From Fomes fomentarius (Eukaryota > Basidiomycota > Agaricomycetes > Polyporales > Polyporaceae), in NCBI GenBank assembly GCA_022606135.1, contig JABYQN010000010.1, positions 806,001 through 870,000 on the forward strand: 64,000 nucleotides of DNA, given 5' to 3'. The notes beneath the pieces were generated by a model. That model was not told the DNA's origin. It was given only the letters and a program-made list of their open reading frames with translations, and did not search any database. The position numbers and the translations under genes are program-made. Shown here piece after piece: positions 21,581 through 33,596 of this stretch; position 1 is the first letter of the stretch, and each line of letters begins with the position of its first letter.

Positions 21581-23239
21581 AGGATGTGTTCTCTCGCCTG
21601 CTTGATTCTTTTGCTGGCCTGGAGCTTAGCGCTACAGTTGTTGTCATGTGTACACCATATTATCCATTCGCATTATGCTATTTGATTCACACTCATTTCC
21701 TTCAAGTCACGACGACTAGACTGAAACGTTATATTCTTGAACCTGCTTCTGGACTACACTCAACACTGAGCGCCTCTGCGATTTTTGCTCGGCCCCCAGT
21801 TGATGACGTCTATCTTTGATTGCTGTTCGAATCTCTCTTCACGCTCCGGTTGACAATGCCAACAGGCCTCTTGAGTCCGAGTCCGATGAACTTCCTCCTC
21901 TGTTTCTGTTTTCTCTCCAGCACCTCGACGAGTCGATGACATCCGAACGAAATCAATGCGTCGAGTCCGCAAGCTCTCAAGACATCTATAGCTATACCAC
22001 TGGAACTTCAACCTCAGGGGAGAGCCTGAGGATATTGAAGATCTGTAGTACTGCCACTGTACACGCGCTGCCCCAACCATCTGCTACCCTCTGGAATCTG
22101 CGCTACCAAAATCCGGACCAGTTCAATAGCTATGGATCATGTGCCATACGTCATGGCTGGGACGAGTTCGAAATTCGGCCTTCTCGGATACCATCATCTC
22201 CATTCGGAGTCTCTCGCACGGCCGTCCAGTGGCGATTGGCCGCCGAAAAAAGAAGTCTCACCTACAGTATTCAAATAAAGTATGGGCAATGGGGCCGCCG
22301 TACCACATCGCGACGGGCGACGGGGGGAAACCCATGACTCTGAGATCTGGCCTCACTAGTACTTCGATTCCGAATTCGAGCTTGCAATTGATCAGGGTGC
22401 TCCAGCCCGGGTTCAGTCTGAGCAAGTACATAATCAAAGTAGCTTCAGCCGAACGAATTCGAAGGCTCACGGAGCGCGAGATCTAGAGGGTATAAGAAGA
22501 AGCTGGCAACCGACCAGGAAACCCACGGCCTTGACCGGAGCACCCGAACCCAAGAAGTGGTCCCAGGGGCAGCGGTCAGGTGTTTGATAGGCTCTGACCG
22601 TGACAGCGTACATTGACACTGATGCTGACGTCCACCGACAGCCTGTGTTTTGGTGCTGTGAAGATCTCACAAGTGCAGCCGTCAGGGCACGTTTGGCTGG
22701 ACAGATCCATGATACAACATATACAATGTACAGCGCTATTAGGGTGTCCAATGACCCATGGTGTCCGGAATGTGTGTCAGGCTAGCTGTCATTGAGATGT
22801 GTCTTTTTCGCCGTGGTGTGAAGCTTCGAGCTTCAGCCTTCCGTTCATCATCAGATGAGTCAGTCAAGTCGCGCGCACACATCGTAGCAGTTTGGTTTTT
22901 TATGGGGGTCCCAGAGCCCATCAACCCATCCATTAAAAGAGGGCGGTCTATCCGCACAGCAGCGCGCCGACCTATCGAGCCATAAGTAAGTCTACATGAT
23001 GCGTAACGATACACGAAGCGGAGACCATGAGAGTTGAGCAGCACAGCACTCGTCATTAACCAATACCACAACAGACAACAGACAACAGGCAACAGAACAA
23101 CACGAGTGCGTGAACGAGCAAACGAGCGAACGAAGAACAGCAACGAGAGAGAGAACAACTTTCGCCAAGGTCAGCGCGCCACCCGGTTTAAGCGTAACAC
23201 GGGGCTACGGGACCTCGGAGCAGGAGAGGATGTCACTGC
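21581..23239. other. Convergent intergenic region
   Basis: About 1.66 kb between two convergent genes. The left part should be the protease 3' UTR. None of the open frames has a recognisable domain, and no repeat or RNA is seen. Confidence 0.4.
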
Positions 23240-24638
23240 TTAGTTGTTCTTGAAGCCGCCACGGCCAACGCCGGGAGCGGGCTTGTTCGCGGCGGCGTTG
23301 TTGCCCTTCTGGCCGTTCTTGCCAGCAAAGCCACCCTGCTGGCCTGCCTGCTTGCCGGTGTTGTTGCCCTTGATCGCGCCGACGGTCTGCTGGGGAGCAG
23401 CAGCAGCGGACGAGGCAGCTGCACCGTTGTTGCCCGCTGCGCCGTTGTTGCCGGCCGCACCGTTGTTGCCTGCTGCACCGTTGTTGCCGGCCGCACCGTT
23501 GTTGCCGGCCGCGCCGTTGTTTCCTGCTGCACCGTTGTTGCCTGCGTTGTTGCCGCCCGCAGCCTGGCCGTTCGCGGTCACGGTGAACTGTATGAAGCAG
23601 ACGATCAAAGCGGTGAGTATGTGGGGGAAAGGATTGGCGGGCAGTGCAAGGTACTTACGTAGACAGCGTCGTCGAGCGATCCGTGCTGCGCGACTGCGAC
23701 GAGCACGGGCTGGTGGTTCGCGGCAGAGTTGATCGACGCGAGACGGTAGACACCCTCAGGGAGACCGCCGGTGACGACGGCGGAGAGGACGCCGTTCTGG
23801 GCCTTGTCGTTCAAGCCCTTGAAGAACGCGAACTGAGTCGGGTCGAGGGCGTTCGTCTGGTCGAGCGCCTGGAGCTTCTCGACGACGACGTGCGAGTGGC
23901 CGTTGATGTTGCCGTTCGTGTCGACCACCTGGGGCGCGGCGAAGAAGTTCTCGTTCGGGTTCGTGAAGAAGCCAGTGTTGAGGTTCCTGATCGCCATCTG
24001 GATGGTGAAGTCCTGGTTCGCGGCGATCGTCTGGCCGTTCTTCGGGAAGACGAACTTGCTCGAGGGCATGTTTGACGTCGACGCGATCACACCCATCGGT
24101 GCGGGGTTGCAGGAGCCCTCCTTGATCTGGAGACCGTTGGTGATCTGCTTGCCCTGCTGCGTGAGGCAGAAGTTGATGAAGTTGTTCGTCGACGTGAGCG
24201 AGGCGACTTGGCCTGCCGTGGGCTGGTCCTGGCCGTTGTTCGCGAAGCCCTTGGCGATGACATTGGGGTCAAGCGCTAGATTGTGTGGTTGAGTACCACG
24301 ACAAAGGACACCTCACAAGGCTTGACTCACTCGTTGATGTCTGTGGGTCCTGGCTGGCGTTCTGGTTGCCTGCAGCACCATTGCCTGCAGCGTTGTTCCC
24401 AGCCTGGTTTCCGGCCTGGTTGCCGCCCTGGTTGTTGCCCTGGTTGCCGCCCTTAGCGGGGAAAGCAGGGGCCTTGGGAGCAGGCTTGCGGGTACCGTTC
24501 TGGAAGTCCTGTGTGCAGAGATGGAATGAGACGAGATGTTGAGATGTCGAGATGAGCAAGGACGCGTACCAGAGGCGTGGCCAAAGCGAACACGGGAAGA
24601 AGGACGAGAAGAGAAGTGAGTGCGGCGGTGAACTTCAT
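23240..24638 (-). CDS. Conserved secreted Gly/Asn-rich protein
   Basis: Signal peptide MKFTAALTSLLVLLPVFALA, then a Gly/Asn-rich linker of NQGG/NQAG units, a conserved core of about 150 residues, and a Gly/Asn/Ala tail. The core includes NGQDQPTAGQVASLTSTNNF, FCLTQQGKQITNG, SCNPAPMG and HSHVVVEKLQ. The tail carries about seven tandem GNNGAA units near 23420-23550 and ends GRGGFKNN. The core resembles a protein widespread in agaricomycetes whose function I do not know. The two low-complexity arms around a folded core suggest a wall- or matrix-associated secreted protein; that is inference. At least four exons. TATATAT lies about 250 nt upstream of the start. Confidence 0.75.
23420..23562 (-). 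repeat. Tandem GNNGAA-coding repeat
   Basis: About seven in-frame 18-bp units coding GNNGAA near the C-terminus of the secreted Gly/Asn-rich protein. Units are nearly identical, with alternation of synonymous bases. Confidence 0.85.
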
Positions 24639-25264
24639 GACTGGTGATGTAGAGACGGTGGAATGGACGACGCGAAGCTAGCTTCGGAAAACAACGAAAG
24701 ACCAAGAGTGGGATGGGAGACCTGCCGCTGTGTGTTCGAGATGATGATCAATACAAGTCCGCAGTGGACGAGGTAGAAAGGAAAAACATACAAGATGCGA
24801 GAACCAGGCAGCTCTGCTGCAAGTGTGGAAGGGAGAAGAGGGATGAGGGGATGGGGGCAGCATCTTCGAGGAACGGGAGGTATATATGGAGGGCGGTGAC
24901 AGGGAAGGGTGCGGTGCGAACTGTTGTTGTCCAGCATCTGGAGTCCCACCGCGAAGAGTGGGAGAGGCAGGACGGGCGGCAGGAGGAGATGTGTATTCAC
25001 ACCGTTGCCAGGGAGACTTCATGCTGGCAAGCAGCCCTCTCTAAAATTAAGCCACGCCGTGCCATAGACGAACCTTGTTTAGCATCCGGAACGCCTTCCA
25101 CGCCCCAATGCGGCAGGTGCAGTCAGAAATAGACACCGAGCGCATGCTGGCCGAGCTGGCCGCGGGCCCCCATTGGCCGACTAGTCAGAAGCTGTCGATA
25201 GTCCGTCATCCAACTACATACACCTCCGCGTCCCACCGTCTGCCCCTTGCCCTCGCCGCCAGCC
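24639..25264. other. Intergenic, 5' flank of secreted protein gene
   Basis: Contains the TATATAT sequence at 24891-24897 (minus-strand promoter candidate). No gene is recognised. Confidence 0.45.
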
Positions 25265-27794
25265 TCAGAATCCGCCAATCTTGAACATGCTCTTCGCCTT
25301 CACCGCGCACATGAACGCCGCCAGCGTATCCACCTCCTTCACCTCGTTGTCCCGGAAGTGTCGCTCCGCTAGCGTGGCAAGCACAACCTCCACCTCCCCG
25401 AGGTCGCTGTACACGGGCGGCGGGCCTGTCTGCCGCTCTTCCTCCACCAGCCGAGAACTCCGCCGCCGGTTCGCCCCTCCATCTCGACGTCCGCGGCTCC
25501 CCCCGGTCCCACTCCCTCCAGGTCCCGGGCTCGCTGTCGACGTTCGGCGCAGCGCGTGTCCGTGAGGCGCGGTCTCTTCTCTGGATTTCAACAGTGATGA
25601 GGGCGGTCCCGGATCCTCTCCGGTCAACGGCGAAGGAACCACTTCCGGTATTAGATTGAAGCACGCAAGGTACCGGTGCAGTGCATCTGTCGGGAGTGTT
25701 GAGAAGTCTACCTGTACCACCAGACGCTTCGTATCAGCCAGCTGTCACAAGCATCCGTTTCGTAGATCAGCCGAAGATGAAAAAGTACACCACGATGCTG
25801 GCATACAGCGCGCAGCCCGTGATGGTGCGAATGGGAAAGAACCCCGTTCATAAGACCCCAGATGTTGTTTCGTGCCAAGGCGACGATACTCCACTCCGAA
25901 TCTTCTCTCCGCGACGACGACGCTGTACGTATACGTTTACTTTGAGTCGGCATCCCATTGCCCAGAATGCGACGTCCGATGCTTGTATGTTGCCTTTTTT
26001 TTCGCACCGAACTTGAATATCCCCGACGAGATGCCCGTGCCTATTCTTAGACCCAATTATAGCTCAATGTCCTAATAATAGGTAGATCACCCGAGCGGCG
26101 AAATCTATCAAGCGTATGACTAGCCTCAGGCAAGCGACCCGCGACACAAGCTAGCGGCCGCCGAAACAATTCAGTGGGCTCTGACAAGTGCAAATACGAC
26201 TGCCAGCAGGCATGAGACTCGGGTGGTTTCCCGGACAGTCGGCAAAGGTGATGAATGACACCTGCACAGGAAAGTGGTGCTGGGCTCAAAGCACCCGGAA
26301 CCACACGGATGTGCCACAAAGGACGCGCAAAATGGGAGCAAGTCATCAATGGCACACACTTGATCGCCCCGCAGAGTCATGTAGGGATACGCCAAACGAC
26401 GATCGTTTCTTATGGACACTTTAAGTCTACACGCATTAGAAAGCCTGATCTATATGCCCTGGAAAGGCGTTCAAAGCCGTTTATGGCAGGCAGGCCTATT
26501 GGGCTTATCTCGCTGCGTGGCGCTTTGGAATTCTGTTTTCCGATCAAAATGTCTGCCCTGACTTTGCAAAGGATGCGATCTTTGCGGTGTAAGCTCAGGC
26601 ATACAGAACACTTGAGCTGACATCGTATGGATCATCGCGCTAAGCAGGACAACGCTGTCTACACGTCCATGTACGCTGCGGGGAACACGGATCGCACAAG
26701 ACAAGGGCATAGCGAAACGAATAGTTGAGCCAATCGAACGTGCTCTATTCGACTCGTCTACCAGCATATGCAGACGGACGAAACGAATGCGGCAAGGCGG
26801 GGCACTACAACAGTTCCTTGCACATGCCCATGACGTCCTGTCATGTCATAGCTCTCCGCCTCATTCTGTCGGACCATAGGTCCGGCCAGTGCCCCTGAGC
26901 GTAATGGGAGACATTTCTGCTAGAGCTGTGCATCGGGTGAATGGCCGAAGTCTCGCGCGCTAAACGTATTTCATCGTCTCTGCGTAGCGTGAGTGCAGAG
27001 ACGCACCGAGACCCGGCAACTCTGGCATGTCTCTGCTAAGATGGCAGCTTCCCTCTCGATCTGTGTACACCCCGAGACCACCGAGGGTTGCACGTAGGCG
27101 AGTGAAGCTGAGCTGCGTACTCAAGGCAGCGGCGAGCAGAACTGTGTTCGAAGGAAACGCGTTCTGACGGCTGAGAAAGGGAGCATACGAAAGACGCCCG
27201 TCCCTAGATTGTATACCACATGATGGGTAGACTCGGGGATTAATGCAATACTTGGACATACGTGGAGACTTCATGCAAACTCACTACACCACGCTGCTCG
27301 CAGACAGATGTTTGTCCGGATCCCAAGGGAGCCAATACTTGGACATGAGCGTGTCTGCCCCAGGCACGTTCACGACGCCACCTTATATCCCCCAAAGCAC
27401 ACCAGCCGCCAAGTCACCAGGAAGCAGCGAAAGGAGAGCAGGAGCAGAGGCAGCAGACTCACCAAGGACGTCCTCTCCTCCTTCTCCGCCGCGGTCCCGT
27501 TCGTCGGCGGGAGGGCGGACGCGTCTGCGACGCGCTTGCGCTTGACGCGTTCGCGTTCGCGGTCTCCGTCGCCGCGGTCCGCCGCGGTGCGTTTCGTGCC
27601 CGCGAGAGGGGCGTGGTAGGCGGCGTCGTCTGCGGCCGCTGCGCGTTTGCGTGCGCCTTGGGCGCGTGCGCGGGGGCGGAGGTCGAGCCAGAGGCCGAGG
27701 TCGAGGCGGCGGCTCCGGCGGCGGGGGTGGTGGCGGGTGGGAGGCCGGAGGAGCTGGATGCGTTTGGGTGGGCGTGTGAGCTGGGATTCGGCAT
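25265..27794 (-). CDS. SAP30-like Sin3-binding protein, 1.75-kb intron
   Basis: Probable subunit of the Sin3/Rpd3 histone deacetylase complex. Exon 2 (25711-25265) reads VDFSTLPTDALHRYL, a Ser/Arg-rich linker with RRRSSRLVEEE, then ATLAERHFRDNEVKEVDTLA and AFMCAVKAK, which I take as the SAP30 Sin3-binding domain. Exon 1 (27794-27463) ends KRKRVADASALPP...EERTSL. Donor GTGAGT and the acceptor at 25712 join TSL to VDFS in phase, so the intron is 1,751 nt, about thirty times the local norm. The ATG frame (MPNPSSHAHP) and the conserved frame (KRAAAADDAAYH, GTKRTAADR) differ by one base. Adding one base near the G run at 27672-27676 restores a single frame. Family assignment is from memory of fungal homologues. 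Confidence 0.55.
25712..27462 (-). other. Giant intron of SAP30-like gene
   Basis: Contains no recognisable gene. A 14-bp direct repeat CAATACTTGGACAT occurs at 27246-27259 and 27333-27346. The size suggests an insertion into a formerly short intron, but I cannot see terminal repeats or a transposase. Confidence 0.5.
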
Positions 27795-29050
27795 GGAGGG
27801 GCGGGGTTAATGAAGATGGGAGGAGAGGGGGAGGGGTGAGTGCGGGTGTGTGGGTGTGAGAGGGAAACGGGGATTGCTCTTGCGTTGTGGGAGGGATTGT
27901 GCACTCGACTGCTGGTTTGCTTTGTGCTAGTTGGGAAGAGACGAGGAGCGTAGCGATACAGTGAGGTGGAGATCGCTGTGAGAGGCGATGAGCTAGGATA
28001 CTCGTGCACGGTAGTTTGGAACTGGGCGGGTGGTGGATACCCCTTACCCACAGTTAGCAAGGACACAAGAGTGAGGAAGACTTCCTGCCCAGTGCCATCG
28101 AGGCGAGCCGAACCACGTGACTGTGTTCAGTCTCCTGGAGCTGAAGCGCTGAAGGCTCGGAAACTCACTTGAAGATCGAGACTGGACGCTGCTGGGACGC
28201 TGAAACCATGATTTGAGCACGGCAGCCGTACGACAACTTTGAGATCGGCCCAGGGCCATTCGCCACAACCGTATCAATGAATACCGTGACTTTCACTTAC
28301 TCATCGCGCGTTCCTTACTTACTGAGGTACCACCGTACGTACTTCCTAGGGATAGGCCCATCACCTGATTGACGGTTTGTAAACTTTGTAATGGCTTTGT
28401 GAACAGAAACTAGTGCGGGAAGTGATAGATGGAAGACGTGGAAAGACAGTGTAGCAAGAAGCAGGGCAGCGTCTGAGGCATTCGGTTTCACAAGCGCAGG
28501 TCACAGCATTCTGTGGTACATCGATGCAAACGATGTATCGCCCTTTGGGCACTCCGGGCACCCTCAGATTTTGCACCGGGCGATAGGCGGCTTATAGGTG
28601 TGCAATTTTGGCGAAGTTAACCTATTGCATGACTATTGGCTGCCTATCATCCGGTTTTCGCCTTTGCACTCCCCTATAGACCGCCTATCGTGTGGCGCAG
28701 AAAGGTCCTTTGTCTGTCGTGGGGCTGTGATCTGTGCCATCAAGTTATTCGTGCTAGTCACTAGTATTCCAGCTGCTGAAGCTTTACAAGCTTTTGTGTT
28801 GAAGGCATTGGTGTGCTTGTATGTGGGCGAGTTCATAAATCATGCAGGTGAATAGAATTCGACTTCTATGGCATGGCCAATCGTGGACAGTCAATTTCGC
28901 GTTCGGTAACATCACTTCCAGATACGGACTGCGGGCCTGTTCCGCACCCGTGACGTCATGCACGTGATGGACTGGAATAGATAAAGGGAAAGCGCCCTCC
29001 AGTTAACGGCTATCATCATCCCCACCTCGAAAACCCTTTGCACTTTCATC
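27795..29050. other. Divergent intergenic region
   Basis: Lies between the SAP30-like gene (minus) and an F-box gene (plus). The pyrimidine-rich sequence just upstream of 27794 fits a 5' UTR. A foldback structure lies at 28581-28690. No gene is recognised. Confidence 0.45.
28581..28690. repeat. Imperfect foldback (inverted repeat)
   Basis: Left arm about 28581-28615 (starting CGATAGGCGGCTTATAGG) and right arm about 28657-28690 (ending CCTATAGACCGCCTATCG) are inverted copies. The outer 18 bp match at 16 positions, and the inner part matches TTCGCC...TTGCAC with a small indel. The loop is about 40 nt. It could form a hairpin in RNA or mark a small foldback element. Confidence 0.65.
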
Positions 29051-29970
29051 ATGAGCCTTCTACAAGACGTTCTCCGTACACAAACTATCGACTCGCTCGA
29101 CAAGGCGCTCGCAAGCGGTCGCAATTCGCCAGATGACGATGAAGAGCTTGTCAATGTGGTCAGTGCTCTTTATTCGCTTTCGGTGCAATGCAAGGGTTTG
29201 TTCTTACGACGGTCTCCTGCACACTAATCTAGATGTCTCTCCCGGGCAGTCCTGGCAGGTCAAGACCCGGCTCGCGGCCAGCATCTCGCCCTCACTCGCC
29301 CACTCGGGGCTCAAAGCCTAGCCCCCTACAACCACTTTCCGCCGTGAAAGGAGCTACCAGAGACCCGCTCCGCGTTTTGCCTACCGATATATCGCAGCGC
29401 ATCTTCTCCCTCTTGACAATCAAGGAACTTGCACGCTGCTCGCGGGTCTCGAAGAAGTGGAATCGGAGTCAGACATTGAACTACGGTGAGTCATTATGGG
29501 ACTTAGTAATCGGCGACGTCCCTTATTTAGCTTCCGTGTGCAGTCTGGTTCCAGCACTACCGGAAAGAGAACTTCCACGACGAAAGTCTACCCCCGGGCA
29601 AGTGGACGAAGCGCGAGTCCAAACAGAAATGGGTGAGTCGTAGATCTTCATGGTCGACATGCATTCATACTGAGACGGCCGTCCCCAGCGCACCACCTAT
29701 CTCCAAACCATTCCCAGACGCTCTCCACCCCAATCCCCTCGATCCGGCTACATCACTCCTTCTCGCTCTGGCTACCAAACCCCCAGAGAGATCAGGGAGG
29801 AGAAGTGGCGCGAGGAAGCCGAAACTACATCGAAGCCGACGAAGGTCGAGATGCGTGAGATGTACAAGGAACTAGGCGGACGGAAGGCTAGGGGCAAGGG
29901 CAAGCTTGGAGGTACCACGGGGATGAGAGACCGTGGTGGATGGGGTGAGTCCGTCATGGACGAGCTATAA
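29051..29970 (+). CDS. F-box protein
   Basis: Four exons join in phase. The N-terminus is MSLLQDVLRTQTIDSLDKAL, followed by a Ser/Pro/Arg-rich segment (SPGRSRPGSRPASRP). Next is a clear F-box (VLPTDISQRIFSLLTIKEL, ARCSRVSKKWN), then VWFQHYRKENFHDESLPPG and KWTKRESKQKW. A basic C-terminus has TKVEMREMYKELGGRKA, GKGKLGG and the end ESVMDEL. The F-box should dock to Skp1 in an SCF ubiquitin ligase. The substrate is unknown, and there are no WD40 or LRR repeats. The SP/SR segments suggest phosphorylation. I do not recognise a named orthologue. Confidence 0.75.
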
Positions 29971-30358
29971 CAGAATTGGAATCGTGGCCAGTCTTGCGTA
30001 CATCTGAGCCCGGTTGCCAATATGACTTCATTTATTCTTTCACTGCCACCTTGTACAACTAGAAGCACCTGCGCAGAGCTCGATAATACACATTGCAGAT
30101 GCGCATCCTACTCATGAACAGCCGTGCCTTAAGCTTGCCCACACTGGCTGAATAAGTACCCCACATCCTCCGTGTGCAATCCGGAAAATGCGATTGAATG
30201 GGCCAACGATGCGAATCGCAGATCGAGATCTCTTGATCTCGGCTAGTCGAGTTGTGTGACACAACCTCTCACATCCCTTGGACCTCGTCACTTTTATAGT
30301 TCTCCAAAGGTCAACTTCGCGACAGACAACCATTCTTGACCTCAGACCCTCATCAGGA
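29971..30358. other. Short intergenic region
   Basis: Between two plus-strand genes. No TATA box or other element is recognised. Confidence 0.4.
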
Positions 30359-33300
30359 ATGCTCACCAGAACGCACACAACACCTGGATATGCGCGGTCA
30401 GAGAGAGCAGATGGACTTCGAAGGGTGAGTACTCGACTCGGAGAGTACTAGTTTTCAACTTGTACTGGTACGACGGAGCTCACCATGTAGGGATCACTGC
30501 AGAGTGGCCTTGAGCTATCACGCGAAAGCATAGGGGGTGCAACGCACCTCTCAAGGCGTGCAGTGATGTCGATGTCGGAGCCTCATCTGCCTTCGACCGT
30601 CGACGGCCCCGAGGCTCGGAACTCGCCGTTCACAGCTATACCGGTGAGGATGGGCAAAATACCATTTGTAGTTCGCGCCACCGATGCTGAACGCAGTGGG
30701 GGTACTAGGAGACATTCTTTCAAAGACGCACAGGCATGGCGTGGTTGAGTAGCTCGAGATCGGGCTTGACGGCGTCCTCGAGCAGAGCGAGGTCTATCCA
30801 ACATGAACCAAGCTTCGAGGTTGAGGTATGCGCACGAATGGTCTGGTTGATTATCCTTTCGCTGAGCCCATATGTATCACAACAGCACTTGGGCGACATC
30901 AAGGCCGTAGACTCTGGCTGGCTGGACGACGACGTCGAGGTGAGTATATGCGCTTCACCTTCACCCGCCGTCAAACCCAGTGCTCCGGAGTCGATGTTGA
31001 AGAAGCGATGTCCCGCCTAGGAAGTGATGGTCGTCAGTAAGAAAGAGAAGAAGAGAAGACCCCTCAGCGCCATTGTCGAAGCGACAGAAGCCCTACGTCA
31101 CGGTCCAAGTCCTCTCAAGGTACCGCTTATTTAGCAAATCATTATGCGCGTGGAACTGACGGTTTGTCTTCTGTGGTGTAGCGGAAACCTGTTCCAGGAA
31201 GTGACGCCGTGAACGCGAATCAATTCGAGTATATCGGTAGCTTGCACACAGAAGATGCGAGTGAAGCAATCGTCGCTCGTAGGTTTGATGATGGGCGAGT
31301 CTATACTGTGAAACTGGTCAGAAAGTCCGGGCGGGATGCTCCCAGACTCGCTACGCGACTACGCAACGAGCAGGATGCACTGAAGGTGTTGAGCATGCAC
31401 CGAGCGTCGTATGTCAACAAGCTATGGTGGAGCTTCGAGGATGACAAGGCAATGTATCTAGTGACGGTAAGTACCTTGGTCGTCCTTGTCCCAAGTCCAC
31501 GTTATTTGGCTCATTCAGACATTGGGTATGCAGGACAGGACTGACAGTAGAAGCTTGAGGCGTTTCATCGAGGACGAGGGGCCATTGGGCGGGCTTGACG
31601 CGTTGTTGTGTGCTATCCAGTTGGTGAGTTGCCCTGCACCTCGAGGCGTTGAAGTGTTCAGCATTCAACAATGACGAATACACATGCGCTTCAAATTCCT
31701 AGGCTTCCGGCATATCCGCCATCCATGACGCCAATGTAGTACACTCGAACCTGCGACCCGAGAGCATCCTCATTGGGCAGGGCGGACATATCGTCATCTG
31801 CGATCTCGGTCAGGCGAAGTTGCCACCCAAAGGTCGCGCACACCCTTCAACACTTAGTACGAAGTCTGTACAATGGGACTCAGGTATGAAGGTTGCCGCA
31901 GCCATCACGTATCATGCACCGGAGAAGATTCTTGGTTGGGAATGGGACTGCAGCGTCGATTGGTGGAGTTTTGGATTGGTGGTGTACTGGACCTTCACTG
32001 GACAGGTGCGATGGCGTATCTTGGCTGATAAAATCTCGGGGTGGCTGATTGTAGGCTTGTATAGCACCCATTCGTCGACGAGCAGGACCTATACGATGTG
32101 TCCATCGTACGCAGCAAGATCTTGCATGGCCAACTCCTCGACGATCATCTCGGTATGGGGAGATGTGCACATGAATTAGTCACAAAGGTGCGTGTGGCGT
32201 GCACTGTCCGTTGCTTACTTACGGACCTGCGTTCAGTGCCTCCAACGGAACTCTGCCCTGCGTATCGACAGTGGCGGAGTGAAGACGCACGAATACTTCC
32301 AGGGGATGTGAGTGTTTCAGCTTCGACCGCGCGTGTTTGACATTCATTACTCCCACCCTTGATAGCAACTGGGATGATGTTGCGAGGAAGCGCATACAAG
32401 GTCGTTTTATCTATGGACAGTGAGCTTATAATTGAGAGCTGACCTGATTTACAGCTCCCTTCGCTCTATTGGACCCGGAACCGTTCCACATCGACATACT
32501 TATGCAACCCGAGGTCGCGCAGGACACGGATACAGATATGCCACCCTTTTCATTCGAGTGGCGGCGCGACGTTGTACTTGGCGACACTGTGGACTCTGGC
32601 CGACAAGCTCAAGCAGAACCGGTTATCGTCAATCCACTGTCTCCTGAAGACGATCTCGGCGACAAGACCTTCATGCCAGTTCAAGACGCTGTTGTCGCCG
32701 TCGCTGATGGGCTGGTGTCGAAAGTGTCTCTGCTAACTCATGACCCTGATATATCTATTCTCCCTGATGTCGTCCCGACTCCTCATGCTGGCCTACCGAC
32801 CCCACCGAACTCTCGCATTTCTAACCTGCGGAAATATTCCAGCTTGAACTTCGATGAGCTGGACGACCTTAACTCCATTGCTTCCTCAGTTCCTGGTGTC
32901 GAATCTTCTGGGCGACTTGGGCGTCGGTCTCATTCGGCTGCTATCCTACGCAAGTCTAAGTCTATCTTCGGTCTATCTCATGAGTCCCTGAAGGACGTCA
33001 AGGATGTGGACGCGGACGACGGCTCGAGCTCGGGTTCTGGACGCTGGAACAGGTTGCGGAAGCGGAGTCGCCCGCCTACTCCTGTCTCTTCAGTACCTCC
33101 TGCGCCTTCTGCGTCGCCGACTCCTCCTGTCCCGGTGCTGCCCAAAGGCGTTCAGCACATTGGAAGTGGAATTGGGTACACGTACCGCGGGGAGCTGCGG
33201 CGTCCTGCACTCAGCTTGGCGAGCCTCACACCTCGGACTTGCCATGGCATCTTCACTGGCCGGCGCTCAAAGTCGGACGTCGGGAAGCGCAAGGAGCAAG

Positions 33301-33596
33301 AACAAGCCGGGATGGCGCCGAAAGCGACAGGTGCAGCACTAGAGAACGGGGATGAGCTCGAGAATGAGGAAGACTTGATGGACGAGGTGATGCGCGAGAT
33401 TTACGGCGACGACTGGAACCCTGGGCTGTCTCCGGAGTATGGAGGTCTTGGACGAGGTGGCGCGGCCGCCGGGCTTGGATGGGAGTTGTCGATTATGTCG
33501 AGGTTTGGGATGGCGGAGGATGCGTCGTTTGCTGGTCCAGATAGCACGCTGAGACTGGTGACTTCGCCGTCGACGCCGAGGGTAGATCGTTCTTGA
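30359..33596 (+). CDS. AGC-like protein kinase with degenerate catalytic loop
   Basis: Long multi-exon gene (roughly 850-900 residues). The N-terminus starts MLTRTHTTPGYARSERADG and is Ser/Arg-rich. A protein kinase fold follows: YTVKLVRK holds the nucleotide-binding Lys; the hinge region follows DDKAMYLVT; YHAPEKILG is the APE motif; VDWWSFGLVVYW is helix F. Three motifs deviate. The glycine loop is GSLHTEDASE. The catalytic HRD is HSN (31742-31750), replacing the catalytic Asp. DFG reads DLG, within CDLGQAK. A final exon of about 375 codons (32469-33596) is Ser/Pro-rich with SLSHESLKD-like and RKRSRPPTPVS segments and a conserved LDPEPFHIDI start. The order resembles AGC kinases. I infer a pseudokinase or weak kinase. 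Confidence 0.75.

Noticed and set aside
27383..28066. 227-codon proline/arginine-rich frame on the minus strand
   Set aside because: A shadow frame of GC-rich SAP30-like exon 1 and its 5' UTR. The conserved-looking peptide lies in another frame.
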